From assembly GCF_029029505.1 (NCBI RefSeq), contig NZ_JAKJSD010000005.1:186001-250000 (forward strand): a stretch of DNA of 64,000 nt, read 5' to 3'. Source of the stretch: Ancylomarina sp. DW003 (GTDB taxonomy: Bacteria; Bacteroidota; Bacteroidia; Bacteroidales; Marinifilaceae). This document shows, piece by piece, positions 8,670 to 18,800 of the stretch. The stretch's first letter is position 1. Every line of letters begins with the position of its first letter. The notes beneath the pieces are model-generated. The model had not been told where the DNA came from. It saw only the letters and a list, made by a program, of their open reading frames with translations, and ran no database searches. The position numbers were made by a program, and so were the translations under genes.

Positions 8670-9819
8670 ATTTCGATCTTACGATAATAACATTGTCTTT
8701 AATCATAAATTTTGCTTCAGATGATTTTTCAATGAAATACAGGAGCTTATCAATCTCCGTATAACGTTTCATATTACCTATGAAAGGAATGGTTCTGGCT
8801 TTATTATCCTCAAAGAATACTTTCACATTATACCATCTCTCCAGCCTTAACATGATTTCTTCGAGATTCTCATTTCTAAACAAAAAATTGCCATCTTTCC
8901 ATGCGATATAGGGGTACACATCAACCTGCCTGGAATCCATACTACCTTCGTGCATATTTGCTAACAATAAATCGCCAGGGATCATTTTTTCTTCCTTATT
9001 TAAGCGCTTAATTTTAACACCAACACAACCTTCCAGCAAAACGGTTTTAATTAAATTCTTATCGTAGGCATTAATATTAAATTTAGTCCCATAGACTCTG
9101 ACATCCTGATCGAATGAATTAACGATGAAAGCTTTATCTTTATTTGTTGCAACTTCGAAATAGGCCTCGCCTTTCAAGAATACCTTCCTGTTATCTGCCG
9201 AAAAATGAACAGGGTATTTTAATTCCGATTCAGCATTTAACCAAACTTGTGTTCCATCGGAAAGCCTTAAATTAAACTCCTGACCTCTGGCAACTTTTAT
9301 GGTATTATAAATTAAGGATTTACTTTTTGCCAGTTCCTTTGAATATATAATTCCCTTTACAGAATCAACTTGAACCAGAACACCATTCTGTTCTTTTAAA
9401 AGCTTTCGTGTATTCATAATCTGAACACGCTTACCATTTGATAAAATCAGCTCAGCACCTTTCTTTCCAGGTTCAATATGTGTTGTTTGTGCAATTGGAA
9501 TTTCATTGGTAAAATCGTTTAACAGGAATAAAGGACTTAATCCAAGCAGTATAATAAGACTGGCTGCAACGAACCAATAAGGAAATTTCTTTTTGTGAGT
9601 TAGTTTGGCCGCAACCTTCTTTTGGGCTGCAAATGAATTAATCTTATCCCATTGTTGAATATTATCTAATCTGAAGTAAGTACGGACAATGTTTTGATAG
9701 GTCGTTTTATTGTCCTGCCCTAAAGCAAGCCACTTTTGTAGTCTGTCGATTTGTTCATCCGATGCTTCATCTTTTAGGTAAGCTAAAATCGCTTGTATAT
9801 AATCTTCCTGGTTCATCAT
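8668..9819 (-). CDS. FecR-family anti-sigma factor with DUF4974 (locus A)
   Basis: The 383-aa inner-membrane protein has an N-terminal cytoplasmic sigma-binding helical region (~1-80), one membrane span (~81-100), a periplasmic FecR domain (~155-255, with the typical RGQEFNLRLSDGTQVWLNAES motif region) and a C-terminal DUF4974 domain (~310-382). It receives the signal from the STN domain of the SusC encoded 100 bp downstream and holds or activates the ECF sigma factor encoded upstream. The gap to the sigma gene is ~185 bp, which shows nothing beyond a short gttatcagctgtcag stretch like those near 51250. It is the paralogue of 19459-20616. Confidence 0.93.
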   Translation of the reverse strand: MMNQEDYIQAILAYLKDEASDEQIDRLQKWLALGQDNKTTYQNIVRTYFRLDNIQQWDKINSFAAQKKVAAKLTHKKKFPYWFVAASLIILLGLSPLFLLNDFTNEIPIAQTTHIEPGKKGAELILSNGKRVQIMNTRKLLKEQNGVLVQVDSVKGIIYSKELAKSKSLIYNTIKVARGQEFNLRLSDGTQVWLNAESELKYPVHFSADNRKVFLKGEAYFEVATNKDKAFIVNSFDQDVRVYGTKFNINAYDKNLIKTVLLEGCVGVKIKRLNKEEKMIPGDLLLANMHEGSMDSRQVDVYPYIAWKDGNFLFRNENLEEIMLRLERWYNVKVFFEDNKARTIPFIGNMKRYTEIDKLLYFIEKSSEAKFMIKDNVIIVRSK

Positions 9820-10004
9820 TTTATTCTCATTTTCAAGTAGAACAAAAAATAAAATGGAATGGGTGAATGGAATTGAAACTTTTTTCCGGAAATTGATGAA
9901 TTAACACACAAAATTAAATAGTGGCTTACCGGTTATCAGCTGTCAGTAGTCGTTTGTACTTAATGGTTGGAATATTTTTTTACACTATGGTTTTTAGGCT
10001 TTTA

Positions 10005-10559
10005 CTACATAAAAAACAAGTAAAAAAGATCCTTATTATCCTTTAAATCGGTTCTCAATTTCTTAAGGCCGTGTTTTAGTAAGGTTTTTATGGTATTGAC
10101 AGAAACATCAAGCTCTTCAGCAGCTTCCTTATATTGCATATTCTGAATCATAACATATTTTACCACTTGACGTGTCTTTTCAGGAAGCTCTTTTAAGGCT
10201 TCTTTTACTTTTAGGATACCTTCTTCAGCAATGCGTTTAGCTTCTTCTTCTGCCAAATCCATAAATTCTACTTCTGCTGAATTAGCCAACACATCATTTT
10301 TCTTAATGTGATTTAAACAGGCATTCTTTACTAAAGTAAATAGGTAGGAACTCAAAGATTTCGAATTGATATTTTCGTACAATTTTTCATTCCAAAACTG
10401 AATAAATTTGTCTTGTACAATATCTTCGGAGGTATGAATATCATTTAAGTAAGCATTTCCAAACAGTACCAAAGGCTTATAATAACGAGAAAATAAGAGG
10501 TCCATACCTTTCTTATCTCCCCTTTGCATGTTATCTATAATACTTTGATTTGAAACCAT
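10005..10559 (-). CDS. ECF RNA polymerase sigma factor (locus A)
   Basis: This is an RpoE-like sigma factor with sigma-70 region 2 (~14-84, with SEDIVQDKFIQFWNE) and region 4 (~122-176, with the helix-turn-helix QYKEAAEELDVSVNTIKTLL). The frame is open to 10583, but a promoter box lies at 10581-10588. Alignment with the locus B sigma factor puts the start at the ATG at 10559 (MVSNQS), giving 184 aa. With its FecR and STN-SusC partners it should direct transcription of locus A when substrate is bound. Region 4 ends with a hydrophobic tail LFYLFFM. Confidence 0.9.
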   Translation of the reverse strand: MVSNQSIIDNMQRGDKKGMDLLFSRYYKPLVLFGNAYLNDIHTSEDIVQDKFIQFWNEKLYENINSKSLSSYLFTLVKNACLNHIKKNDVLANSAEVEFMDLAEEEAKRIAEEGILKVKEALKELPEKTRQVVKYVMIQNMQYKEAAEELDVSVNTIKTLLKHGLKKLRTDLKDNKDLFYLFFM

Positions 10560-10580
10560 ATTCAATAAAAGCTTTGCAAG

Positions 10581-10610
10581 CAAATATATCTATGTTTTTG
10601 AAGAAACAAA
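10581..10610 (-). promoter_or_regulatory. Bacteroidota-type promoter of the locus A sigma gene
   Basis: On the minus strand TTTG (10607-10610), an 18-bp spacer and TATATTTG (10581-10588) match the Bacteroidota housekeeping consensus TTTG ... TAnnTTTG. The predicted transcript start near 10575 lies just upstream of the ATG at 10559 and argues against the longer reading frame. Confidence 0.55.
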
Positions 10611-10722
10611 GAATAAATTTAAAGAATTAAGCTCAAACATACAGGTATAGTCACATTTAACGACAAAACCCGAACCACCACAACTCACTAATAATAAGAT
10701 AATAAGATTAAAAAAAGTTACA

Positions 10723-11325
10723 TCAGGCCTTGGAGCCCGAAAACAGAAGTTCCGATGGTTTTTTCTTTACCATATTGCTAAGGCGTGTTTCGCTGCTATC
10801 TGCTGCAATAAAGAAGATGCCTTGTTTGTCGTCTTCTTCATCGAACTTAAGTAAGGCGCCTTTTACCGAAGCAATTTGTCCCGGGCTAAAACTCTCGTTA
10901 ATGGTTTTTGTTTTCAGGTCGGTGAATCGCTGAATAACAGGTTGCGGTAAGCTTAGCTCTACTTTTCGCAACTCGATATTCGCGATGGCTTCTGCCAGAC
11001 GCTTACCTGCGTTTAAATTCAGTCGGATTGAATGACGGCTCTTGTCGAAGCTATCCTGATCGTTGACAAAAACACCCGACAAGCTAGGGTAAACTTTGAA
11101 GAGTTCGGTATTCACATTGTTGCCATTGGCTACTGCATCTACCACGGCATAGTTAAACTCTTCGATGACTGATAGGGCTTCTGCTTTGGTTACGGTAGAG
11201 CCTTTACCTATCATATGTTCTACTATTTGTTCTGTTGTTATGGTATCATTGTCTGTAACGAGTCCCATATAATCATCCGGATCATCGGTCAGATGATTTA
11301 AAATTAAACCATATCTTAGGGCCAT
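10723..11325 (-). CDS. HU-like DNA-binding protein with DUF4469 C-terminal domain
   Basis: The open frame runs to 11370, but the natural start is the ATG at 11325 (MALRYGLIL), giving 200 aa. Residues ~1-110 match the Bacteroidota HU-type DNA-binding domain (conserved LTDDPDDYMGLV start, then the KGSTVTKAEALSVIEEF helix). Residues ~110-200 look like the Ig-like DUF4469 domain with repeated FF/FIAAD elements. Such proteins are probably nucleoid or accessory DNA-binding factors; their role is not known. Hand counting of five 60-base lines inside the gene gives about 45% GC, against roughly one third in neighbouring genes. This points to different constraint or transfer. It splits two paralogous SusCD loci, and part of its leader is repeated at the window start. 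Confidence 0.82.
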   Translation of the reverse strand: MALRYGLILNHLTDDPDDYMGLVTDNDTITTEQIVEHMIGKGSTVTKAEALSVIEEFNYAVVDAVANGNNVNTELFKVYPSLSGVFVNDQDSFDKSRHSIRLNLNAGKRLAEAIANIELRKVELSLPQPVIQRFTDLKTKTINESFSPGQIASVKGALLKFDEEDDKQGIFFIAADSSETRLSNMVKKKPSELLFSGSKA

Positions 11326-11407
11326 AATTTTAAGTTTTAAAATGAATACTGCAGGTCCCGCCAGCTGCATCTTCCACCGTCCAAAGTTGATGATGTCTAG
11401 CTGATGG

Positions 11408-11452
11408 GAACCTGTTTTTATTTATATACTGATTCTGAATACATTCATTTTA
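11408..11452. repeat. Right copy of the ~45-bp direct repeat
   Basis: Bases 11408-11447 are identical to 1-40, and the following five match after a 5-base indel. The copy begins 82 bp upstream of the HU-like gene's ATG on the minus strand and lies next to the thioredoxin pseudogene. It is either a leader carried with an HU cassette or a junction of the locus duplication. Confidence 0.85.
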
Positions 11453-11610
11453 TATGAGAACTCATGACTTAGCTCATATTTTCAATACTCTTCTTCAACT
11501 GCTCAAATTCTGGATGTATAGAACTTCTAATAACAATGACTTTTTTAATAAGTATGATATGCTTTTACTTTCAATACAAAGAATGAATCCCTACTAAAGA
11601 AGATATTATT

Positions 11611-11935
11611 CTACTTCAGATACTCTTTTATTTTTTCCTCTAGCTCTTTTCCGTGTAAACTTCTACCCAAAATTATCCCTTCATTGGATATCAAAATAGT
11701 AGTTGGAATTCCTCTAACAGCATAAGCACTAGCAGTAGGACAATCCCACCCTTGTAGGTTAATCCTTGCAACCACTTTAGCTCTTCGTCAACAATTGCTT
11801 TTTCCCAAGCCTCACGTTTGCTATCATACGAAACAGCAAGTATTTCAAATCCTTAATACCGATTAGCATCTAAAATCGCATAACATTCAAATTTAGTATC
11901 TGCTAAGTGTACTATAAAAGAACCAACTCCTATAA
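11611..11935 (-). pseudogene. Remnant of a TlpA-type thioredoxin gene (locus B)
   Basis: The minus strand encodes, in two frames, recognisable pieces of a thioredoxin-fold protein. The first is GFEILAVSYDSKREAWEK, preceded by an in-frame TAA. After a frameshift near 11745 comes WDCPTASAYAVRGIPTTIL and a normal C-terminus ending at the TAG at 11611-11613. The N-terminal part and the CxxC motif are missing. It occupies exactly the place that the intact TlpA gene (162-1310) has in locus A. A second short coding-like scrap ending in EFEQLKKSIENMS with a stop at 11469-11471 lies just beyond it. Confidence 0.8.
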
Positions 11936-12002
11936 AACTTAAATTTAACAGGAGTTGATAATCCTTTATTTTAATCTAAAAACCTGCAATGCTTATTCAG
12001 GC

Positions 12003-13586
12003 CTACAATGAATCAAAAGCTAAAATGCGACCAAAGCCTCCAAACACTCTGTGGTTCATAACATTGTTTTCAAGTCCCTCTTTTGCATTGTCAAGAATTC
12101 TGATAGGTACTGCTATAAACTTCCCTTCACTACTACTCTTATTGTACGTAGTAATAACCAACATTCTATTTTGTGCATTTTTCTTAATCGGCTTTCCCGA
12201 AGGATTTGAAATATCCGTTGTATACATAAATGTATAATCTTTCCACATTTTTACATTTGTAATCTCATCGCCAGAGCTTGGTGTTTCATAGGCAAGATAT
12301 GATACTGGAATGCCAGATCCACTCAGAGATACTGAATACAACTTACTCCCAACTGAGTAATAAAGTATCTTTTCCAAAGGTGATGTAGCAAAATTTGTGG
12401 CTTGATTAATATCTGTACAATTAGCCAAACTTACAATTTTCTGATTATCGTTAAGATTATTATTTGCATTAAAAATATATGCGAAGTAATTAGATCCTGA
12501 TTCCGACTTTAATATTGTCACGATATAAGTATCTCCCCAAGAAGATTTACTATATCCCGATCCCATGTAAACAGCATCATAAGCCCCTACTTTATCATAA
12601 TCAAATAATGTTTCTTTCCCTTCAACAGGGTACAAATATTGACCATCAGGTTTATTCTTCATAAACCTGTTCCCAATCTCATCATAAATATAAGTAGATT
12701 GACCAAAAGATGGTTGAGCTCTATAATGGCTCACTCTGTAATCAGATTCATCAATAGTGATAAACGGATGCGAGAATACATATTTTTTTATTTTTGCAGA
12801 CTGCAATTTACCTTCTGCACTTAGCAAAATTTGATGCGAAAGACTTTTGTCTAGATTCAGAATGTTGTAATTATCCTGCTTAAAAACAAACATATTTTTA
12901 CTGTCTGCAAGTTTATTAAACAGGCCATCATAAGCATAACAAGCATTGTTTTTTGTAAACACATTTAATACAGAATGTGGAAGACTATAATTCTGATAAT
13001 AGCTGATGTGGCTGACAAGCCCTACAAAATCGTTCCCCGTGATATTTTTATAGGTATTTTTTTCAACCTTCAATTCATCTGAACTCCTAATACTAACATA
13101 CATATTTTGAATTTCATGAAAGTTTGAGTGTACATTATCTTTCGTATCTACAATTCCTAAACCAAACCCAGTCTTATATCTTATATCTATTGAGAAATTC
13201 TTAAAATACTCTAAACCAGTACTAATTTCCCTTACGACAAAGGTCAAATATGGATGACTTTGAGCCTTTATCTTTAACTTCAATTTGTATTCATTTGATA
13301 AGGGGTCTTCAATAAAACCTCCATATCCCCCTTTGCGCCATGTAAATGAGTACTTATCACTATTAGCATCAATTATTAACTTTTTCCCTTCACGATCTAC
13401 TTCTACAATAGAATCCATACTTATCTCCAGTATATCTCCTGGAGTCGCATTAAAATTAATTTTTGAATTATAAATTGTTACAGTAGAATGCTCTGTACTA
13501 TAGGTCAGAGTGTCATCATCAAAACAAGCTGTCACAGCAACTATCAGGGCACACAATACAGTGATATATTTAAATTTAATTTTCAT
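12003..13586 (-). CDS. PKD-like family lipoprotein of SusCD locus B
   Basis: The 527-aa product has a lipoprotein signal (VAVTAC, Cys21) and a PKD-like N-terminal region (~35-145, with FTWRKGGYGGF) followed by a long repeat-poor beta region. It is the positional and structural counterpart of 1402-2979 in locus A but strongly diverged, so the two loci probably recognise different ligands. It is likely a surface accessory protein. It follows the DUF4843 gene by 22 bp and is the last intact gene of locus B. Confidence 0.75.
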   Translation of the reverse strand: MKIKFKYITVLCALIVAVTACFDDDTLTYSTEHSTVTIYNSKINFNATPGDILEISMDSIVEVDREGKKLIIDANSDKYSFTWRKGGYGGFIEDPLSNEYKLKLKIKAQSHPYLTFVVREISTGLEYFKNFSIDIRYKTGFGLGIVDTKDNVHSNFHEIQNMYVSIRSSDELKVEKNTYKNITGNDFVGLVSHISYYQNYSLPHSVLNVFTKNNACYAYDGLFNKLADSKNMFVFKQDNYNILNLDKSLSHQILLSAEGKLQSAKIKKYVFSHPFITIDESDYRVSHYRAQPSFGQSTYIYDEIGNRFMKNKPDGQYLYPVEGKETLFDYDKVGAYDAVYMGSGYSKSSWGDTYIVTILKSESGSNYFAYIFNANNNLNDNQKIVSLANCTDINQATNFATSPLEKILYYSVGSKLYSVSLSGSGIPVSYLAYETPSSGDEITNVKMWKDYTFMYTTDISNPSGKPIKKNAQNRMLVITTYNKSSSEGKFIAVPIRILDNAKEGLENNVMNHRVFGGFGRILAFDSL

Positions 13587-13608
13587 ATTTCAGAATTTTT
13601 AAGTTTGT

Positions 13609-14373
13609 TTATGGCATAATAACAACAGTTCCATCATCATGCTTTAATGGCTCTTTGGAGTTCTTATTGTAATCCCGAAGGGCAAGCCTTACCTTAAGTG
13701 AATAAGCATTCATAACAGGATCGGGGAACCGACTTATTACATACTCCTTAGGCAATCCATAATTTAAGTATTGTATGAAGGATTTCGACATTGTCTGTCC
13801 GATATTTGCATTTCCAACTGTTTTGACAATAAATTTTAACCAATTGTCGGAATATTTCTTACCAAACCATATAGAACAATAATCACCCCAATTATCTGGT
13901 TTTGTTAACATTGCTGTCAATGATACCTTATAATTTGACAATGCTAAATCAATAAGCGGAAAATCATCGGAAGGAACCAATGAAAGCTCAAAACTATAGA
14001 CAGCACTCTCTAATTCAGTTTTTTTTATCACCTTAATCGGAAGTTCCCCTACCGTAGATCCAGCCTTAACAGTTCCTTCAAGAATCACATAAGTTGAAAC
14101 AGGAGCATTTGTATTCTTTCCTTCAACTACCTTAGCCTTAAATACTCGGTCAACCCCGGAAGTATTGCCAACAATATATACAGGCAGAAATATGGTATCA
14201 GCAAGTTTATTCGGGTTTTGAAAAAATGAATAAGCTTTTTCCAATAGCTCACCTTTCTTCTGCTTATCAAAATAGACTCCTGCGTTGTTTTCATATAATG
14301 GGAACTGCTCTTTTTGACATGAGAAGAAACAGTATACCACCGATATCAGTACTAATATTTTATAGTTTTTCAT
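13609..14373 (-). CDS. DUF4843 lipoprotein of SusCD locus B
   Basis: I chose the ATG at 14373, which gives a clean lipoprotein signal (VYCFFSC, Cys19) and a 254-aa product. The frame is open to 14403, but that start would overlap the SusD gene and add a charged non-signal extension. The body has the beta-rich pattern of DUF4843, including the LADTIFLPVYIVG strand region. It is encoded directly after SusD, as in locus A (3009-3740). It is probably an accessory lipoprotein of the SusCD complex; its ligand is unknown. Confidence 0.77.
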   Translation of the reverse strand: MKNYKILVLISVVYCFFSCQKEQFPLYENNAGVYFDKQKKGELLEKAYSFFQNPNKLADTIFLPVYIVGNTSGVDRVFKAKVVEGKNTNAPVSTYVILEGTVKAGSTVGELPIKVIKKTELESAVYSFELSLVPSDDFPLIDLALSNYKVSLTAMLTKPDNWGDYCSIWFGKKYSDNWLKFIVKTVGNANIGQTMSKSFIQYLNYGLPKEYVISRFPDPVMNAYSLKVRLALRDYNKNSKEPLKHDDGTVVIMP

Positions 14374-14389
14374 CGTTTTTTTTTTTAAT

Positions 14390-15853
14390 TTATTCTCTGC
14401 CAAAATCTAATTCACTCTGAGGTATTGGCAACTCAAAGCTTTTAGGATTCAAAGCCTCCCCAGAATAAGGCATGCTTGTATAACCGAGTCTCTTCAAAAA
14501 GTAGAATACCTGTCCTTCACCAAATAAATCCTTGTAATACTCCTTCTCAATTTCCTTCTTAATGGCATCAGTATCAACTAATGGATCTACGACTGTTCTG
14601 GATGTTCTTACTGCATTTAAATATGTCAGAGCATCATTCTTTCTAATCCCCAACTCATTAAGACACTCTGCAGCAACATAATACATCTCAGGTTTTCTAA
14701 TTATACCAAGCTTATTGTTAGAGTTGGAAACAATATCCGATCGGTAATATTTGCGAAGAAGCTTGTCATTGTCGTATTTTGCAAATTGATGATTCTGACG
14801 AAAATCGGACTGTCCCACACCATTGGCTTCAAATATGGTATTAAAACGCTCCTTTTTCACATACATAATATCAACAACCTGCTCAGCACTTAAATCAGTA
14901 GGAGATACTTCAAAATAACGTCTTATATTGGATTCATTATAAATATCATGTACATCAAGACCAAATACAAATTCTCTTGTAAAAACAAGATCTCCGTTCC
15001 TCAAAATATCACTCTCCTTCACAAATTCTATTGGAGAGTCCTTAATAAATTTCTCTGAAAACAAAAGAGCATTCTTATAATCACCTTCCCATAAATACGC
15101 TCTTGCTTTTATTGCATTTGCAGCCCAGTAATTGAATCGATATCGACGATCCTGTTTAAAAAACTCATCATCAAGTAACATATTATTATCTTTTGGAAAA
15201 TCAGGTCCCCATTTATCCCCATAGTTTAACAACTTAATAGCTAGTTCCAGATCTTTATGTATTTCTGCCAAAACACCTGAGGTTTTTAGCTGGGGACTAA
15301 GGAATTGCTCATAATTGGTAACATAAGGAATTGCCAGCTCATCCAAGCCCGACCGATTATTGGCTAAATTTCCTGGACCAAACATTCTCAATAAATCAAA
15401 ATGTATAAACGCCCGTAAACCTCTGGCCTCACCTTCAATTAATTTTGCTGTGACATCATCCAAGTATGTCTGAGTTTCAATATTTTCTAAAATATTGTTA
15501 AGGTTTGCTATAGCATTGTAAGCACGACTCCATATATTCGAAATAATACTAACATTCACCGGTTTTGTATAATCTCTTATACTAGAATCGAAATATTTTC
15601 CTCGTTCACTTTTAAAATCATAAATCCCTGCGGCGGCATCCAAAAAGTAAAAACTTAACTCCTGCCCATACAACGATTTTTCAGAAATACTAAGGTAAAC
15701 TCCGATTAATGCCTGCTCAAAATATTTTTTAGTATCAAAAACCTTTTCTGATTTTATCTTGGTTTTCGGCTGTACATTTAGCCAATCTTCGCAAGCAAAA
15801 AGCATTGGAATCATAACAATGCCAATCAATACTTTTGTAATTATATTTTTCAT
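14390..15853 (-). CDS. SusD/RagB-family surface lipoprotein (locus B)
   Basis: The 487-aa lipoprotein (MLFACEDWLNVQP, Cys21) has the SusD helical fold. Typical landmarks are GEARGLRAFIHFDLLRMFG near 145-165, RKPEMYYVAAECLNELG near 385-400 and the ending FELPIPQSELDFGRE. It is the ligand-capturing lid partner of the SusC encoded 17 bp upstream. It is a clear paralogue of the locus A SusD (3740-5167). Confidence 0.92.
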   Translation of the reverse strand: MKNIITKVLIGIVMIPMLFACEDWLNVQPKTKIKSEKVFDTKKYFEQALIGVYLSISEKSLYGQELSFYFLDAAAGIYDFKSERGKYFDSSIRDYTKPVNVSIISNIWSRAYNAIANLNNILENIETQTYLDDVTAKLIEGEARGLRAFIHFDLLRMFGPGNLANNRSGLDELAIPYVTNYEQFLSPQLKTSGVLAEIHKDLELAIKLLNYGDKWGPDFPKDNNMLLDDEFFKQDRRYRFNYWAANAIKARAYLWEGDYKNALLFSEKFIKDSPIEFVKESDILRNGDLVFTREFVFGLDVHDIYNESNIRRYFEVSPTDLSAEQVVDIMYVKKERFNTIFEANGVGQSDFRQNHQFAKYDNDKLLRKYYRSDIVSNSNNKLGIIRKPEMYYVAAECLNELGIRKNDALTYLNAVRTSRTVVDPLVDTDAIKKEIEKEYYKDLFGEGQVFYFLKRLGYTSMPYSGEALNPKSFELPIPQSELDFGRE

Positions 15854-15870
15854 CTTAATAATTTTAATAT

Positions 15871-18800
15871 TTAAAATGCTGCTGATATTGAAAAATTAAA
15901 TGTTCGGGCAAAAGGATATGCAGTTCCTCTCTCTTGCTCTACAGTAGACCACGTATGAAGATTATTTCCATAAGCTGAAATTTTCAATCTGCTCAGTCCT
16001 ATCTTTTTTATAAAATTATGCTTCCAAAAATCATATGATAAAGTTATTGATGACAGAGATAATTCATTCTGATCATAAATAAATCTCTGGGTAGGCGCTG
16101 AACCTCGCATCCTATACACTTGGTTTCCAAATTCATTAGTATACCAAACCACCATATCACGATGTCTAGCATAAGGTTTTACATCCCCTGGCTTCAACCA
16201 TGATCCAGCAAGAACCCTTTTATCTACATTATATTTAATATCATATGCTTCAACTTTGTTTGCCAATGTTTCGTTATATGCCTGCCCCCCATACTTATAC
16301 CTAAAACTTAAGTTTAAACCAAAGCCTTTATACTGAAAGAACGCACCTATATTACCGTGAACATCAGGCAAGCTATTTCCCATTATTTGTTGTTCTGAAG
16401 AAATATAATCAAAGGTTCGTGTACCATCCTTTTTAACAAAAATCTCTCTTCCTGAGGCTGGGTCTATACCATCAGACTTCATAGCCCAAATAGAAGTCGT
16501 AGAGGCACCTTCGTAATATTTCTGCAATGGTCTTGACCATTTCCTGTCTTCCTTTTCGAAAATTGCATCAATACGAGCATTGTATTCATTCATTGCATCA
16601 GATAGCTTCTGAATCTTATTCCTATTGTGTGAGGCATTAAAACTCAAAGTTAAAAATGAGCCATCTTCAGGAACCGACCAGACCTTATATGAAGCTCTTA
16701 GATCAACACCCTTATTTATAATTTCGCCTACATTTGCATCGACAAAACTGAAGCCAGTTGACGGAGCAATCGTTTTACTTATTAAAGAATTCTTGGTAGT
16801 AGCTTTATAAAACTCAAGTGTCAGGCTTAATCTTTTGAATAATTCAAGATCCAATCCTAAATTTATATCAAACTTTTTCTGCCACAATAAATCGTCATTT
16901 CTCATTCCTTCCAACTGCAAACCAAACATGTTTAAATACGTTCTGTCGACTCTATAATTATATGCTCCAACCCCAGCATAAGCTGTGTGAGGCTGAGCTC
17001 CTGTAGATCCAACAGACGCTCTTAACTTCATTCTTTGCATATACGAATTATCCACCCATTTTTCGTGATGTATATTCCATCCCACGCCAGTTGACCAAAA
17101 TGCGCCCCAGCGTTTATTGGCTCCATACTGGCTCGACCCTGTTGTTCGGATTGTAGCATCAAGTAGCAATCTGTTATCAAATGCATAATTAAATACTCCC
17201 AGCCCACCAAATTCTCTCCTCGTTTCTTCAATTCCATTAGGTTTAGTGCCCTCTGTATAACTACGTGCAAACATAATACTATTCATATCATCACTTGGAA
17301 AACCTTCAGCACTATATACACCTTCTTTAAATGACTTTTCGCTAATCTGACCGTTAACATTGAATAGTAAGAAATGCTTACCAAAACTTCTCGAATAAGA
17401 AATATTAAAATCTCCGGATAAATCTTTTGACTCTCCATCATTTACCTGATATGAACCTTTTCTCCATATCAAATTATCGGTGGTATACTTACGAAACATA
17501 TTATGTTCTGCTGGATAGAACTGATCTGCAGACGTATTTTTTATACCAATGCCAAAGCGCAAAGATGTTTTCAAATAATCATTCCAAAAATACTCAGCAT
17601 AAAGATTGTTTGTTATGTCAGTATATTTAGATTGGAGCAAACTATTCACCGTTGAATTATATAGGGGATTCCCCACGTAATATCTGTCTGCATGTTCCTC
17701 TGAACCCACCTTCAAAGGCGGATGTTTTACAATTTTTCCATCTCGGTCATACGGTGAATAATAAGGGTTCATTGCTGCATATTCCGAAAAACTTCCGTAA
17801 GGAGAATCATTACTTACAGTAGATCCAATAGTCAATTGGTTTCTTATACTAAGTTTATCTTTCCTGTAAGAAATCGATACATCCCCTGAATATGACATCC
17901 TGTCGGAACCCTTCATTGCTCCTTGTATATTATTGTAGCTAAAGCCGCCATTTAAGTTCAAAATATCTGTACCCATAGCAAATCCTATGCGGTGTTTATG
18001 TCCAATTGCATTTCGTAATGGTATAGCAAGCCAATCTGTATCAACCCCGTCTAGAACGTCCCTGTACCTGCTTTGATACAAACTCTGCTCTACTACTCCT
18101 TGATCTTCAGAATAAATTTTTCCATTATATAGACCAAAATCTTTTTCAAACTGCAATTTTTCGGCAGCATTCATCAAATTATAAGATGTCAAATCAGGCA
18201 CCTCTATTGATACACCTCCGGTGTAAGATAAGCGCATCTCCCCACCAGCACTCACTTTAGTTTCAATAACAACAACTCCATTTGCTGCCTTTGAGCCGTA
18301 TATTGCTTTAGCCGAAGCATCTTTCAAAATCGTAACAGACTCAATTCTATCCATATCTAAATCAAAGATCTTCTCAACAGTAGTCTCAAACCCATCCAAA
18401 ATAAAAAGAGGAGCATTAGGGTTATTTCCATAAGTCCCTTTTATTGAGGATGCTTCTATTGAGGCTGGATCTGTCTCCAGATCAAAAGAAGATGTACCTC
18501 TAAGCAGCATCTTTGGGGACTTATTAGGATCGGATCCCGTTTCTAAATTATCAAAAATCATAAGTGAAGGGTCGAGATTTTTCAAACTTTCGAATACATT
18601 ACTATTACTTACTGCCTTCAGCTCATTTCCTTTAAATGTAGTAACCGATCCGGTAAATGTAGATGCCTTACGATTAAAGATTCCTGTTACAATAACCTCC
18701 TCAAGTTCTGAGTTATCGTACTCCATCACAATATCAAGCTTTGCCTGATTTTCTACAATTATTTCCTGAGTAGCCATTCCGACAAAAGAAAAAACCAAAA

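Noticed and set aside
10723-11452. Insertion sequence or integrative element around the HU-like gene
   Set aside because: There is no transposase, integrase or terminal inverted repeat; only a 45-bp direct repeat and a composition shift are visible.
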